This document shows, in pieces, positions 26,033-34,789 of a stretch of DNA of 64,000 bases; the first letter of the stretch is position 1; each line of letters starts with the position of its first letter. Origin of the DNA: Novispirillum itersonii. Its GTDB lineage: Bacteria > Pseudomonadota > Alphaproteobacteria > Rhodospirillales > Rhodospirillaceae. Under the pieces are notes generated by a model. It did not search any database and had not been told where the DNA came from. It saw only the letters and a program-made list of their open reading frames with translations. Where the stretch lies: positions 357,208-421,207 of the forward strand of contig NZ_JACIIX010000002.1 of the NCBI RefSeq assembly GCF_014205675.1, read 5' to 3'. A program made the position numbers and the translations under genes.

Positions 26033-27130
26033 ATGCCGCTGCCAGCCTTGCCCACCCGCGCCGATCTGACCGGATGGGTGGTAACCGTTGTGGCATCAAC
26101 CGTGGCGGCGCTGGGGTTTGATCTTCTGGCCCTGCCGGCGGCCTGGGTCTCCGGACCGATGCTGGCGACGGCGGCGCTGGCCCTGTGCGGGGTGCGGGTG
26201 GTGATGCCGCAGCAGCTGCGGCAGCCGGTCCTGCTGCTGCTGGGCATTGCCATGGGGGCTGCGGTGACGCCTGCGGTGGTGGCGGAATTGCCGCGCTGGC
26301 CGTGGACCCTGCTGGGGGTGATTCTGACCCTGCCGCTGGTGATGACCGCCCTGATGGGATACTACCGCAAGCTGAGCGGCGCTGACCGGATCACCGCTTT
26401 TATGGCCTCGGTCCCCGGCAGCCTTGGGTTTGTTCTGGCGCTGGCGATTGAGGTTAAGGCTGATGTGCGGCAGGTGGCGCTGGTCCATGCTATCCGCCTG
26501 TTCCTGCTGGTGCTGATTCTGCCGGTGGTGGTGACCATGGGCGGGGCGATGGCCACTGTTGCTCCCGCCGCCGCCCGGCTGTCGCATGATCCGGGGCAGA
26601 TTGCCGTACTGATCGGGGCATCGTTGGCACTGGGTGGCGTGCTGCATCTGTGCCGGATGCCGTCGTCGCTGATGGTGGGCGGGATGATCGGCAGTGCGGT
26701 GCTGCATGGAACCGGCCTCAGCCATGCCACTCTGCCGCAGCCGGTTCTGTCCGGCTGCCTGCTGGTGCTGGGGGCGATGATCGGCACCCGCTTCGCCGGG
26801 ACCCCTCCGCGTCAGCTGTTGCAGATGTTGCCGACGGCGGTCGGCGGCACCCTGATCGCGGCGGTTCTGGCCACCGGGCTGGCGGCGCTGGTCGGCTGGC
26901 TGACCGGTTTTGGCTTCGGGCAGATGGTGATGGCCTATGCCCCCGGCGGGCTGGAAGCGATGGTGTTTGTGGCAATGGCGCTGGGCTACGATCCAGCCTT
27001 TGTCGGCGGGCATCACCTGTTTCGCGTGCTGTTCACCGCTTTTGCCCTGCCGCTGGTGGTGCGTGTGATGTTTCCTGAATTGCGGACCGGAAAAAAGACC
27101 GCCCGGACGGAAGATCCGCCGGGCGGCTGA
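26033..27130 (+). CDS. AbrB-family inner-membrane transporter
   Basis: 365 residues with about ten hydrophobic helices in two internally similar halves (each has a LMVGGM/WVSGPM type turn and a PGG/PGS motif: MASVPGSLGF and YAPGGLEAMV). This is the AbrB/ammonia-monooxygenase-annotated permease family; the name is historical and the substrate unproven. RBS GGAGAGGA is well placed. It starts 208 nt after the DUF1513 gene, so it may be a separate unit; nothing else is visible in that gap. Its last codons overlap a terminator that functions on the opposite strand. Confidence 0.85.
   Translation: MPLPALPTRADLTGWVVTVVASTVAALGFDLLALPAAWVSGPMLATAALALCGVRVVMPQQLRQPVLLLLGIAMGAAVTPAVVAELPRWPWTLLGVILTLPLVMTALMGYYRKLSGADRITAFMASVPGSLGFVLALAIEVKADVRQVALVHAIRLFLLVLILPVVVTMGGAMATVAPAAARLSHDPGQIAVLIGASLALGGVLHLCRMPSSLMVGGMIGSAVLHGTGLSHATLPQPVLSGCLLVLGAMIGTRFAGTPPRQLLQMLPTAVGGTLIAAVLATGLAALVGWLTGFGFGQMVMAYAPGGLEAMVFVAMALGYDPAFVGGHHLFRVLFTAFALPLVVRVMFPELRTGKKTARTEDPPGG
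27091..27126 (-). terminator. Terminator for the pxp operon, embedded in the 3' coding end of the AbrB-type gene
   Basis: On the minus strand CCGCCCGG and CCGGGCGG form an 8-bp stem followed by TCTTTTTT. It lies downstream of pxpA and is read as codons of the plus-strand gene (around KKTARTEDPPGG). Confidence 0.75.
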
Positions 27131-27213
27131 AGGTGCGTATAGTCTCAGAAAAGAACACAGATAAAGAACACACATAAACAGGGCGTCAGACGGGGAACAC
27201 GCTGACGTCCGGG

Positions 27214-27247
27214 CCTGCCCGGTTCCGTTCGCACGGATCCGGGCAGG
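27214..27247. repeat. Strong hairpin downstream of pxpA
   Basis: CCTGCCCGG and CCGGGCAGG form 9 bp, extended after a T-T mismatch by TCCGT/ACGGA around a 4-nt TCGC loop. No U tract. Probably stabilises or helps end the pxpA transcript; the rest of the 164-bp gap shows only short AC-rich repeats. Confidence 0.55.
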
Positions 27248-27294
27248 ACTACCGGCCACAGAGGACAGCCGGTAACTGGGGCGCGGAGAAAACC

Positions 27295-28065
27295 TTAACC
27301 GCGGAACAGGTCGGGCAGGGCAGCCAGCGTGTGGCCGCGTTCCAGCAGGGCGGCGCGGATGGCGCGGGCCGAAGCCACCGCTTCCGGGCCGTCTCCATGC
27401 AGACAGATGGAGTGGAAGGCGCAGGGCAGAACCGTGCCGCTGGTGGTGACGATGCCGCCGGCCTCCACCAGTTTCAGCACATGGGCGACGCACTCTTCCG
27501 GGTGATGCAGCACCGATCCCGGCAGCTTGCGCGGGGTCAGCTGACCGTCTTCCTGATAGGTCCGGTCGGCGAACACTTCCAGCGCCACCGTCAGCCCGTC
27601 ATCAACCCCGGCGGCGGCCAGCGGCGACAGCGCCGGGGCCAGCAGGATCAGCGACGGATCAAAGCGTTTGATCGACCGGCTGATCACCTCCGACAGGGTG
27701 CGGTCGGCACAGGCCATGTTGCTGAGAGCGCCATGGACCTTCACATGCGTCATCCGGTGCCCGGCAGCGGCGGCAACCCCGGACAGGGCGGCCATCTGAT
27801 AGAGCAGGACAGCTTCCAGCTCCGCCGGGGGCAGGGTCATCGGGCGGCGGCCGAAGCCCTGAAGATCCGGGAAACCGGGATGGGCACCGATGCTGACGCC
27901 CCGGTCACGGGCCAGTTCGACGGTGCGCAGCATCACCAGCGGATCCCCGGCATGGAAGCCGCAGGCGACATTGGCGCTGTTGACGATTTCCAGCAGGGCG
28001 GGATCATCGCCCATGGCCCAGGGACCAAAACTTTCCCCAAGGTCAGCGTTCAGATTGATCTGCAT
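27295..28065 (-). CDS. pxpA: 5-oxoprolinase subunit A (LamB/YcsF family)
   Basis: 256 residues, full length. With PxpB and PxpC it forms the ATP-dependent prokaryotic 5-oxoprolinase that opens pyroglutamate to glutamate in the cytoplasm. The family signatures are clear: NLNADLGESFG at the start, VNSANVACGFHAGDP, IGAHPGFPDLQGFGRR, VKVHGALSNM and FADRTYQEDGQLTPR. It is the third gene of pxpB-pxpC-pxpA, 38 nt after pxpC. Confidence 0.94.
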   Translation of the reverse strand: MQINLNADLGESFGPWAMGDDPALLEIVNSANVACGFHAGDPLVMLRTVELARDRGVSIGAHPGFPDLQGFGRRPMTLPPAELEAVLLYQMAALSGVAAAAGHRMTHVKVHGALSNMACADRTLSEVISRSIKRFDPSLILLAPALSPLAAAGVDDGLTVALEVFADRTYQEDGQLTPRKLPGSVLHHPEECVAHVLKLVEAGGIVTTSGTVLPCAFHSICLHGDGPEAVASARAIRAALLERGHTLAALPDLFRG

Positions 28066-28103
28066 GACGGAGTCCTTCCTTAAAAAGGGAAACAGGCCGC
28101 GCC

Positions 28104-29186
28104 TTATTCATCATAAAGGTGGCCGGGGAAATGGTCGGCCAGCCTCATATCGACCATCCCGTCGACCAGATTGGTGCTGTACAGGGCGTCCAGATCAATC
28201 TCGCCGGGGCGGCGTTCCGGGGCAATGGTGGCAATGGCGGCATCCAGCCGGGTCCGCAGGGCCCGGGCGGCGCGTTCTGCCTCCTCCACCGTCACCAGCG
28301 TGAAGGTGATACTGTCGCCCGGCACCCGGTTGGCCAGACGCGGCAGGTCAGCGCTGATCACCGTCGCAATCTTCGGGTAGCCGCCGGTGGTCTGGGCATC
28401 GGCCATCAGGATGATTGGCAGGCCGGAACCGGGAACCTGCATCGCCCCCGGGGCAATCCCGTCGGAAATGATGTCGCTGCCCTTGGCCGGGTCGTGCTTC
28501 AGCGGCGTACCTTCCAGACGGAACCCCATGCGGTCGGCCTCGCGGCTGACGGTAAAGGGGGTGGAGGTCAGGGTCTGATAGGCTTCGGCGGTGAAATACT
28601 CTTCCTGCGGCCCGGCAACCACCCGGATCGGCCCGTCACCAAGGTCAAACCCTTCCGGCAGGGACAGGGACTGGCGCGGCAGTTCTTCCGTCAGCGGCAG
28701 CAGCGGCAGGGCGTCCCCGGCCTGAAGCGGGCGGCCATTGAAACCGCCGAACCCGGCCTTGATCTGGGTGGAACGGCTGCCGAGCACCTCCGGCACCGCC
28801 ACCCCGCCATCAACGGCGATCACACCGACTCCGCCCCGCTCCGGGGCCGCCAGTTTCAGGGTTTCGCCGTCCGACAGCGTAAAGGCGGTCCATGGCCGGA
28901 CCTCGCGACGGTTTTCCGGGTCGTCCGCAGCCAGAATATGGCCGCAGAGGGTGCCGGACAGGGCAATCCGCACCGGTCCGCCGCTGGCCCGCAGGGTTGG
29001 GCAGGTCAGCCGGACCTCGATCACCGCCACCGTTTCCGGGTTGCCCAGCAGGGCATTGGTCAGGATCAGGGCGGTGCGGTCAAGGCATCCCGCTACCGGG
29101 ACGCCAAGGGCCCGGCTGCGGATGGCGCCGCCATCCTGAATCAGCGACAGGGCACCGGGACTGACAATCTGAAGGGACCGGCTCAT
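28104..29186 (-). CDS. pxpC: 5-oxoprolinase subunit C (biotin-dependent carboxyltransferase-like)
   Basis: 360 residues. The N-terminus (LQIVSPGALSLIQDGG) and the motifs KAGFGGFNGRPLQAGD and ADAQTTGGYPKIATVI are those of the PxpC/KipA family. It pairs with PxpB to phosphorylate or activate the pyroglutamate ring for hydrolysis. Its start overlaps the pxpB stop by 4 nt, indicating coupled translation. Confidence 0.94.
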   Translation of the reverse strand: MSRSLQIVSPGALSLIQDGGAIRSRALGVPVAGCLDRTALILTNALLGNPETVAVIEVRLTCPTLRASGGPVRIALSGTLCGHILAADDPENRREVRPWTAFTLSDGETLKLAAPERGGVGVIAVDGGVAVPEVLGSRSTQIKAGFGGFNGRPLQAGDALPLLPLTEELPRQSLSLPEGFDLGDGPIRVVAGPQEEYFTAEAYQTLTSTPFTVSREADRMGFRLEGTPLKHDPAKGSDIISDGIAPGAMQVPGSGLPIILMADAQTTGGYPKIATVISADLPRLANRVPGDSITFTLVTVEEAERAARALRTRLDAAIATIAPERRPGEIDLDALYSTNLVDGMVDMRLADHFPGHLYDE

Positions 29187-29938
29187 GGGGTGTCTCCCGC
29201 CTGACGGAACTGGGTCAGGTCAAGGGTTCCGGCCGCAGCGGCGGCGGCGAAACGGTCGTAGTCTTCCCGCCCGACGGCGCGGAACCGGACACGGTCCCCG
29301 GCGGACAGCAGGGCCGGGGCGGCGCGGGTGCTGTCAAACAGCGGCACCGGGCAACGGCCGAGCAGATGCCAGCCGCCGGGGCTTTCCCACGGATAGATGG
29401 CCGTCATGCCAAGGGCAATCGACACCGATCCGGCGGGCACGCGGGTGCGCGGACTGGTCCGGCGCGGCAGGCGCAGCGAGGCGTCAATGTCACCCATGAA
29501 CGGGAAGCCGGGCAGGAAACCGATACAATAGACGGAATAGACCGGGGCCAGATGGCGCTCGATCACCTGATCCGGGCGCAGACCGGTGCGGGTCGCCACA
29601 TCTTCCAGATCGGGGGCAAAATCACCATCATGGCAGACCGGCAGGCTCCACAGGGTGCCGGTCAGGCTGGCGACCGGCTCCGTGCGCTCCAGCAGGGCGA
29701 GAACGGTCTTCAACACCGTTGCCCGGTCGGACAGCAGCGGGTCATGATGAACGGTCACGGACCGGAACGCCGCCGCAACTTCGGTGACGCCGGGCAGCTG
29801 GCCTTCGGCAATCGCGGCGTTGAGAACGGAGGTGGCGGTGTGGACCCGGCGGGCGGCGTCTTCCCCGACGGCAGGTGCCAGATCCAGGGTAAAAGCCGTA
29901 TCGGCAAGGGGACGGATAGCCTCGATTTCCACCGGCAT
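29183..29938 (-). CDS. pxpB: 5-oxoprolinase subunit B (KipI-like)
   Basis: 251 residues. Recognisable KipI-type features: VHHDPLLSD, YCIGFLPGFPFMGDID, RLPRRTSPRTRVPAGSV, and AIYPWESPGGWHLLGR. It is the first gene of the minus-strand pxp operon, reading away from the shared operator region. Earlier names such as allophanate hydrolase subunit 1 are misleading when pxpA is in the same operon, as here. Confidence 0.94.
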   Translation of the reverse strand: MPVEIEAIRPLADTAFTLDLAPAVGEDAARRVHTATSVLNAAIAEGQLPGVTEVAAAFRSVTVHHDPLLSDRATVLKTVLALLERTEPVASLTGTLWSLPVCHDGDFAPDLEDVATRTGLRPDQVIERHLAPVYSVYCIGFLPGFPFMGDIDASLRLPRRTSPRTRVPAGSVSIALGMTAIYPWESPGGWHLLGRCPVPLFDSTRAAPALLSAGDRVRFRAVGREDYDRFAAAAAAGTLDLTQFRQAGDTP

Positions 29939-30095
29939 GACTCCCTGTTCAGTATCGCAGTGGTGTGGTGAGGAATGACGGAGCGAGAGCAGTTTTCTTT
30001 ACTGAATCCGTGGTTTACCGGCATTCTTGCGGCCGTGGAAACCTGTCCGGACTGATCGGTTATAGGCTCTGTTTCCTGCAAGCGTTCTAACAAAA

Positions 30096-30116
30096 ACGTT
30101 GACAAGTTGTCAACGT
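30096..30116. promoter_or_regulatory. Perfect 21-bp palindromic operator between pxpBCA and dctPQM
   Basis: Arms ACGTTGACAA and TTGTCAACGT are perfectly complementary around a single central G. Each strand also reads TTGACA inside the palindrome, a consensus -35 hexamer, so a bound dimer would occlude promoters in both directions. The site is 71 bp from the dctP start and 157 bp from the pxpB start. TTGACAA/TTGTCAA arms suit a winged-helix dimer (MarR or GntR type); a MarR-like gene lies at 33165. Confidence 0.75.
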
Positions 30117-30187
30117 AATGATGACATCTTTTCGTCACTTGCGCACACAATCCAACTTTCAAAATTTAAACACAGGGAGCACCCGTG

Positions 30188-31162
30188 ATGCTGCAACTGC
30201 GTGGAATCCTGCTGTCTGCCGGTCTGGCTGTCAGCCTGTCCGTTCCGGCTCTGGCCGCTGATAAGTGGGACATGCCGACCCCTTATCCGGATTCGACTTT
30301 CCATACCGCCAATATCCGTGAATTCGCCAAGGATGTGGAACAGGCCACCGGCGGCAAGCTGGTGATCAACGTTCACTCCGCCGGGTCGCTGATCAAGCAT
30401 CCGGAAATCAAGAATGCCGTCCGCAGCGGTCAGGCGCAGGCCGGGGAATTCTTCCTCTCCACGCTGGGCAATGAAAACCCGATCTTCGAAGCCGATGCGG
30501 TGCCGTTCCTCGCCACCAGCTACACGCAGGCCAACAGCCTGTGGCAGGCCTCGCGCCCGATGATCGAGAAGGAACTCGGCAAGCAGCGCCTGAAGGTGCT
30601 GTACGCCGTGGCGTGGCCGCCGCAGGGCCTGTACACCAAGACCGAAGTCAAGGTTCCGGGGGATTTCAAGGGCATGAAAATGCGCTCGAACAACCCGATG
30701 ACCGAACGTCTCGCCACCCTGCTGGGCGGCGTGCCGACTCAGGTGCAGGTGCCGGATATTCCGCAGGCCTTCGCCACCGGTCAGGTGGAAGCGATGATCA
30801 CCTCGCCGTCCACCGGCGTCGGCTCCAAAGCGTGGGACTTCGTGAAGAACTATTATGATGTGGCGGCGTGGGTGCCGAAGAACATCGTGGTGGTCAATGC
30901 CAAGGCCTTTGATGCCCTGCCGGCTGATGTGCAGAAGGCGGTGACCGATGCCGCTGCCCGTGCCGAAAAGCGCGGCTGGGACATGAGCCTCGCCGAAGCC
31001 TCCTCGATGACCGCCGAGCTTGAGAAGAACGGCATGGCGGTCCGCGAAGCCTCGCCGGAAGTGACCGCGGCGCTGTTGCAGGCCGGTGACAAGCTGGTGA
31101 AGGAATGGAGCGCCATGGCCGGTGCCGATGGTGAAGCCATCCTGAAGGCCTACAAGAAGTAA
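30188..31162 (+). CDS. dctP: TRAP transporter periplasmic binding protein, probable pyroglutamate binder
   Basis: 324 residues with a Sec signal peptide (ending PALAA). TRAP DctP fold: FHTANIREFAKDVEQATGG, the solute-carboxylate Arg in MKMRSNNP, and VPDIPQAFATGQVEAMITSP. The ATG at 30188 has GGGAGC upstream. It is encoded opposite the pxpBCA genes behind one operator, which strongly suggests the ligand is 5-oxoproline. Bordetella DctP6/DctP7 structures are a known precedent for pyroglutamate-binding TRAP proteins. A terminator follows. Confidence 0.92.
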   Translation: MLQLRGILLSAGLAVSLSVPALAADKWDMPTPYPDSTFHTANIREFAKDVEQATGGKLVINVHSAGSLIKHPEIKNAVRSGQAQAGEFFLSTLGNENPIFEADAVPFLATSYTQANSLWQASRPMIEKELGKQRLKVLYAVAWPPQGLYTKTEVKVPGDFKGMKMRSNNPMTERLATLLGGVPTQVQVPDIPQAFATGQVEAMITSPSTGVGSKAWDFVKNYYDVAAWVPKNIVVVNAKAFDALPADVQKAVTDAAARAEKRGWDMSLAEASSMTAELEKNGMAVREASPEVTAALLQAGDKLVKEWSAMAGADGEAILKAYKK

Positions 31163-31173
31163 GGTCTGCGATC

Positions 31174-31213
31174 CGGGCGGAGCGGTGATTTTGGGCATCT
31201 CTCCGCCCGTTTT
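31174..31213 (+). terminator. Intercistronic terminator/attenuator between dctP and dctQ
   Basis: CGGGCGGAG and CTCCGCCCG form a perfect 9-bp stem around an 18-nt loop, followed by TTTTG. It should allow more binding protein than membrane subunits. Confidence 0.8.
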
Positions 31214-31244
31214 GTATCTACCTCATGCCGGAGGGCTTTCCCCC

Positions 31245-31787
31245 ATGCGCCGGACTCTGGACGGTCTTTATGCAGGAAGCGGGCTGGTTGCCGCCCTGTG
31301 CCTGTGTGTCATCTTTGGTCTGATTCTGTTGCAGGTCATCGCCAACTGTATTGATTTTATTGCCAAGCTGACCACCGGGACCGCCTATGGCCTGTCGATT
31401 CCCGGGTATACCGATTTCAGCGGCTTCTTTCTGGTCGGGGCCTCGTTCCTCGCTCTGGCCTCCACCTTCCGGGCCGGTGGACATATCCGCGTCTCGCTGA
31501 TCCTTCAGGCTTTGCCGTTGTGGCTGCGCCGCTGGGCCAATGTGCTGTGCGCGGTGATTGCGGTCGGGTTGACCCTGTTCACCACCTGGCATGCATGGGA
31601 GCTGGTGCGCGACAGTCTGGAATTCGGCGACGTCTCCGGCGGGATGATCCCGGTGAAGCTGTGGATTCCGCAGGCGGTGATGGCGCTGGGGACCACCATT
31701 CTCGGGGTTGCCGTGGTGGATTCCCTGATTGCCGGTCTGCTGGGCACGGCGGATCCGGCCCTTGATTCCCTCGAAGGAGGTGAATGA
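31245..31787 (+). CDS. dctQ: TRAP transporter small membrane subunit
   Basis: 180 residues with four predicted membrane helices and the DctQ family segment GASFLALASTFRAGGHIRVS. The ATG at 31245 has GGAGGG 9 nt upstream; the open frame begins earlier inside the preceding terminator, which is unlikely to be translated. It forms the membrane complex with DctM and is separated from it by one base. Confidence 0.9.
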   Translation: MRRTLDGLYAGSGLVAALCLCVIFGLILLQVIANCIDFIAKLTTGTAYGLSIPGYTDFSGFFLVGASFLALASTFRAGGHIRVSLILQALPLWLRRWANVLCAVIAVGLTLFTTWHAWELVRDSLEFGDVSGGMIPVKLWIPQAVMALGTTILGVAVVDSLIAGLLGTADPALDSLEGGE

Positions 31788-31788
31788 G

Positions 31789-33090
31789 ATGTCGGAAATG
31801 CTTCTTGCCGCGATCATCTCTCTGGTCGCCCTGTTTGGGTTCCTCGGTCTGGGGACGTGGGTGGCGTTTTCGCTGCTGGGTGTCGGGGCCGTCTGTATGG
31901 CGCTGTTCTCCAACGCGCCGCTGGGCACCAGTCTGGCCTCTACCCTGTGGGGCGGGGCCAACCAGTGGTCTCTGGCCTCGCTGCCGCTGTTCCTGTGGAT
32001 GGGGGAAATCCTGTTCCGGTCCCGCCTGTCCAGCGACATGTTCGCCGGTCTGGCCCCGTGGATGACCCGCCTGCCGGGGCGTCTGCTGCATGTCAACGTG
32101 TTCGGCTGCGGCATCTTTGCCGCGGTGTCCGGTTCCTCCGCTGCCACCGCCGCCACCATTGGCAAGATCTCCCTGCCGGAACTGCTGAAGCGCGGCTACC
32201 CGGAAAACATGGTGCTGGGGACTCTGGCCGGGTCGGCCACCCTTGGCCTGCTGATTCCGCCGTCGATCATCATGATCGTCTACGGTGTCGCCACCGACCA
32301 GTCGATTGCCCGTCTGTTCATGGCCGGGGTGATCCCCGGGCTGCTGCTGCTGGCCCTGTTCGTCGGCTATGTGGTGGTGTGGTCGCTGATCAACCGTCAC
32401 CGCCTGCCGCAGGAAGATGCGGTGCCGGTGACCTGGGCCGACCGCATTCTGGCGATCAAGCGGCTGGGGCCGGTGTTCATCCTGATCGGCGGGGTGATCG
32501 GGTCGATCTACAGCGGGATTGCCTCGCCGACCGATGCCGCCGCCGTCGGGGTTGCCATCGCGCTGGTTCTGGCCCGGGTCTCCGGGGATCTCAACTGGAA
32601 GACCTTCAAGGCGGGCCTGACCGGTGCCACCCAGATGTCGTGCATGATTGCCTTCATTCTGGCCGGTGCCAACTTCCTGACCACCGCCATGGGTTACACC
32701 GGTATTCCCGCCGGACTGGCGCAGTGGGTGGCCGAGCTGCATCTGTCCCCCTATGCCCTGCTGGCGGCCCTGACCGTTCTGTTCATCATCCTCGGCTGCT
32801 TCCTTGACGGGATTTCGATGGTGGTGCTGACCACCTCGGTGATCCTGCCGATGGTGCTGGCCGCCGGAATTGATCCGATCTGGTTTGGCATCTATCTGGT
32901 GTTCGTGGTGGAAATGGCCCAGATCACGCCGCCGGTCGGCTTCAACCTGTTCGTCATCCAGTCCCTGACCAACCGCAACATCTTTACGATCGCGATGGCG
33001 ACCCTGCCGTTCTTCCTGATCATGGCGGGGGCGCTTGTGCTGATTACCATTATCCCCGACATTGCCCTGTGGCTGCCTAACCAGATGTAA
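31789..33090 (+). CDS. dctM: TRAP transporter large membrane subunit
   Basis: 433 residues, twelve or so hydrophobic helices, with DctM hallmarks (AAVSGSSAATAATIG, GLLIPPSIIMIVYG, SGIASPTDAAAVG, ITPPVGFNLFVIQ). It carries out sodium-driven uptake of the DctP-bound ligand. A near-perfect Shine-Dalgarno (GAAGGAGGTGA) overlaps the dctQ stop codon, so translation is coupled and efficient. Confidence 0.95.
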   Translation: MSEMLLAAIISLVALFGFLGLGTWVAFSLLGVGAVCMALFSNAPLGTSLASTLWGGANQWSLASLPLFLWMGEILFRSRLSSDMFAGLAPWMTRLPGRLLHVNVFGCGIFAAVSGSSAATAATIGKISLPELLKRGYPENMVLGTLAGSATLGLLIPPSIIMIVYGVATDQSIARLFMAGVIPGLLLLALFVGYVVVWSLINRHRLPQEDAVPVTWADRILAIKRLGPVFILIGGVIGSIYSGIASPTDAAAVGVAIALVLARVSGDLNWKTFKAGLTGATQMSCMIAFILAGANFLTTAMGYTGIPAGLAQWVAELHLSPYALLAALTVLFIILGCFLDGISMVVLTTSVILPMVLAAGIDPIWFGIYLVFVVEMAQITPPVGFNLFVIQSLTNRNIFTIAMATLPFFLIMAGALVLITIIPDIALWLPNQM

Positions 33091-33164
33091 CTGTCTGGCG
33101 CGCAACCATTGCGCTGTCCGTGTGGCGGTGCTGTAATCGGGGCCAGATCTGACAGGAGAGACCC

Positions 33165-33824
33165 GTGACCGGCACCGCCGACACTCCCGATCCCAAGCCT
33201 GAGGCCAAACCGGCCCGCAAACCCCGTGCTTCCGCCAAGTCGAAAGCCACGGCTGAAGGGGATGCTGCACGCCCCCGGCGCAAACTGCTGGATGAAGTGG
33301 CGCGGATCGCCTCGGCGATGCCGGCCACCATGATTGTCTCGTCGGAGCATCTGGCCTCGGACGAAGCCTGGCAACTGTCGGAATACGAATACGGGCTGAT
33401 CGTGGCGTTCAACGCCTTCAGCCGCTGGATGACCCGTTGCAAGGCGGCGGTCGGGTATCCCGACTTCAGTCCGCTGGACGTGCTGGTTCTGCACAACGTC
33501 AACCACCGTAAACGCGCCAAGCGTCTGGCTGACATCTGTTTTGTGCTGAACATTGAAGACCAGCACACCGTCAATTATTCGATGAAAAAGCTGCTGAAGG
33601 CCGAGCTGGTCGAAGGGGAACGGAAGGGCAAGGAACGCTTCTACCGCACCACCGAGAAAGGCCAGCAGGTCTGCAAGGCCTACCGTGACCTGCGGGAGCG
33701 CTGTCTGGTCGAGGCGATCCGCTCGCTGGAAAGCGATGGCGAGGATCTGCGCCGGATGGCGACGATGCTGCGCGGTCTGTCCGGCTTTTACGATCAGGCG
33801 GCACGGTCGGTGTCCTCGGTCTGA
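33165..33824 (+). CDS. MarR-type winged-helix transcriptional regulator
   Basis: 219 residues with a GTG start supported by AGGAGAG. The first ~40 residues are a Pro/Ala/Lys-rich, presumably disordered tail. The rest is a MarR-like winged helix: dimerisation helices (GLIVAFNAFSRWMTRC), recognition helix region (LADICFVLNIEDQHTVNYSM) and wing (GERKGKERFYRTTEKG). It lies 74 nt after dctM in the same direction, making it the prime candidate to bind the palindrome at 30096 and to respond to pyroglutamate. That link is inference. Confidence 0.85.
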   Translation: MTGTADTPDPKPEAKPARKPRASAKSKATAEGDAARPRRKLLDEVARIASAMPATMIVSSEHLASDEAWQLSEYEYGLIVAFNAFSRWMTRCKAAVGYPDFSPLDVLVLHNVNHRKRAKRLADICFVLNIEDQHTVNYSMKKLLKAELVEGERKGKERFYRTTEKGQQVCKAYRDLRERCLVEAIRSLESDGEDLRRMATMLRGLSGFYDQAARSVSSV

Positions 33825-33844
33825 GTGCAGGGGCCGGGGGCGGC

Positions 33845-34783
33845 ATGTTCCGCAAATACATCTATCTGATGGCGCTGGCGCGGGAACGGCATTTTGGCCG
33901 GGCGGCGGCGGCGTGCAACGTTTCGCAACCAACGCTGTCCAATGCCATCCGCCAGCTGGAGGCCGATCTTCAGGTCCCGATTGTTGAACGGGGCCAGAAA
34001 TTTCAGGGCTTTACCCCGGAAGGGCTGAAGGTGCTGGAACATGCCCGCCGTATTCTCGCCGAGCGGGACAGCCTGTTGCAGGATCTGGGGGCGTTGCAGC
34101 AGGGGATCAGCGGCACCCTGCGGCTGGGGGTGATCCCGACCGCGCTGCCCGCCATCGGCCATGTCATCGGCCCCTTTGCCGAACGGTATCCGGATGTGCG
34201 GATTTCGGTGGTGTCGCTGAGTTCGCGGGAAATCCAACGCGGGCTGGACGAATTCGAAATCGATGTCGGCGTCACCTATCTCGATAACGAGCCGCTGTCG
34301 CATGTGCGGATGGTGCCGCTGTATTCCGAGCGGTACTTCCTGCTGACCCGCCGCCGCGACTGGGATGGTCGCAGCGGCGTGAGCTGGGCCGAGGCGGCGC
34401 AGGTGCCGCTGTGCCTGCTGACCCCGGACATGCAGAACCGCCGGATTGCCGAAGGGGCCTTCCGCATGGCCGGATGCACGGTGACGCCGACGCTGGAAAC
34501 CAATTCGCTGATGAATCTGTTCGTCAACGTCCGCCATGGCCGCTGGTCCAGCGTGGTGCCGGGGCAACTGTTGACCCTGACCCCTGCGGATGAGGGGTTG
34601 GTGGCGCTGCCGTTGATCACCCCGGATATCACCTATGTGGTCGGGCTGGTCTATGCTGACCGCGACCCGCCGCTGCCGATGGCCAAGGCGCTGGCCGCCT
34701 CCGCCACGGAGAATAAACTGTCCACACGCATTGCCGAATACACCCGGAACCGTCTGCGGACCACGGGTGTCATAGGTTTTTAA
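33845..34783 (+). CDS. LysR-type transcriptional regulator, probable activator of the formate dehydrogenase operon
   Basis: 312 residues. N-terminal helix-turn-helix (HFGRAAAACNVSQPTLSNAIRQ) and a C-terminal periplasmic-binding-protein-like effector domain. It begins 20 nt after the winged-helix gene, so may be partly co-transcribed, but faces the fds operon directly downstream in the same direction. LysR regulators next to fdsGBACD (FdsR) are known in Cupriavidus. A LysR-type box lies at 34836. Confidence 0.9.
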   Translation: MFRKYIYLMALARERHFGRAAAACNVSQPTLSNAIRQLEADLQVPIVERGQKFQGFTPEGLKVLEHARRILAERDSLLQDLGALQQGISGTLRLGVIPTALPAIGHVIGPFAERYPDVRISVVSLSSREIQRGLDEFEIDVGVTYLDNEPLSHVRMVPLYSERYFLLTRRRDWDGRSGVSWAEAAQVPLCLLTPDMQNRRIAEGAFRMAGCTVTPTLETNSLMNLFVNVRHGRWSSVVPGQLLTLTPADEGLVALPLITPDITYVVGLVYADRDPPLPMAKALAASATENKLSTRIAEYTRNRLRTTGVIGF

Positions 34784-34789
34784 AATTAC

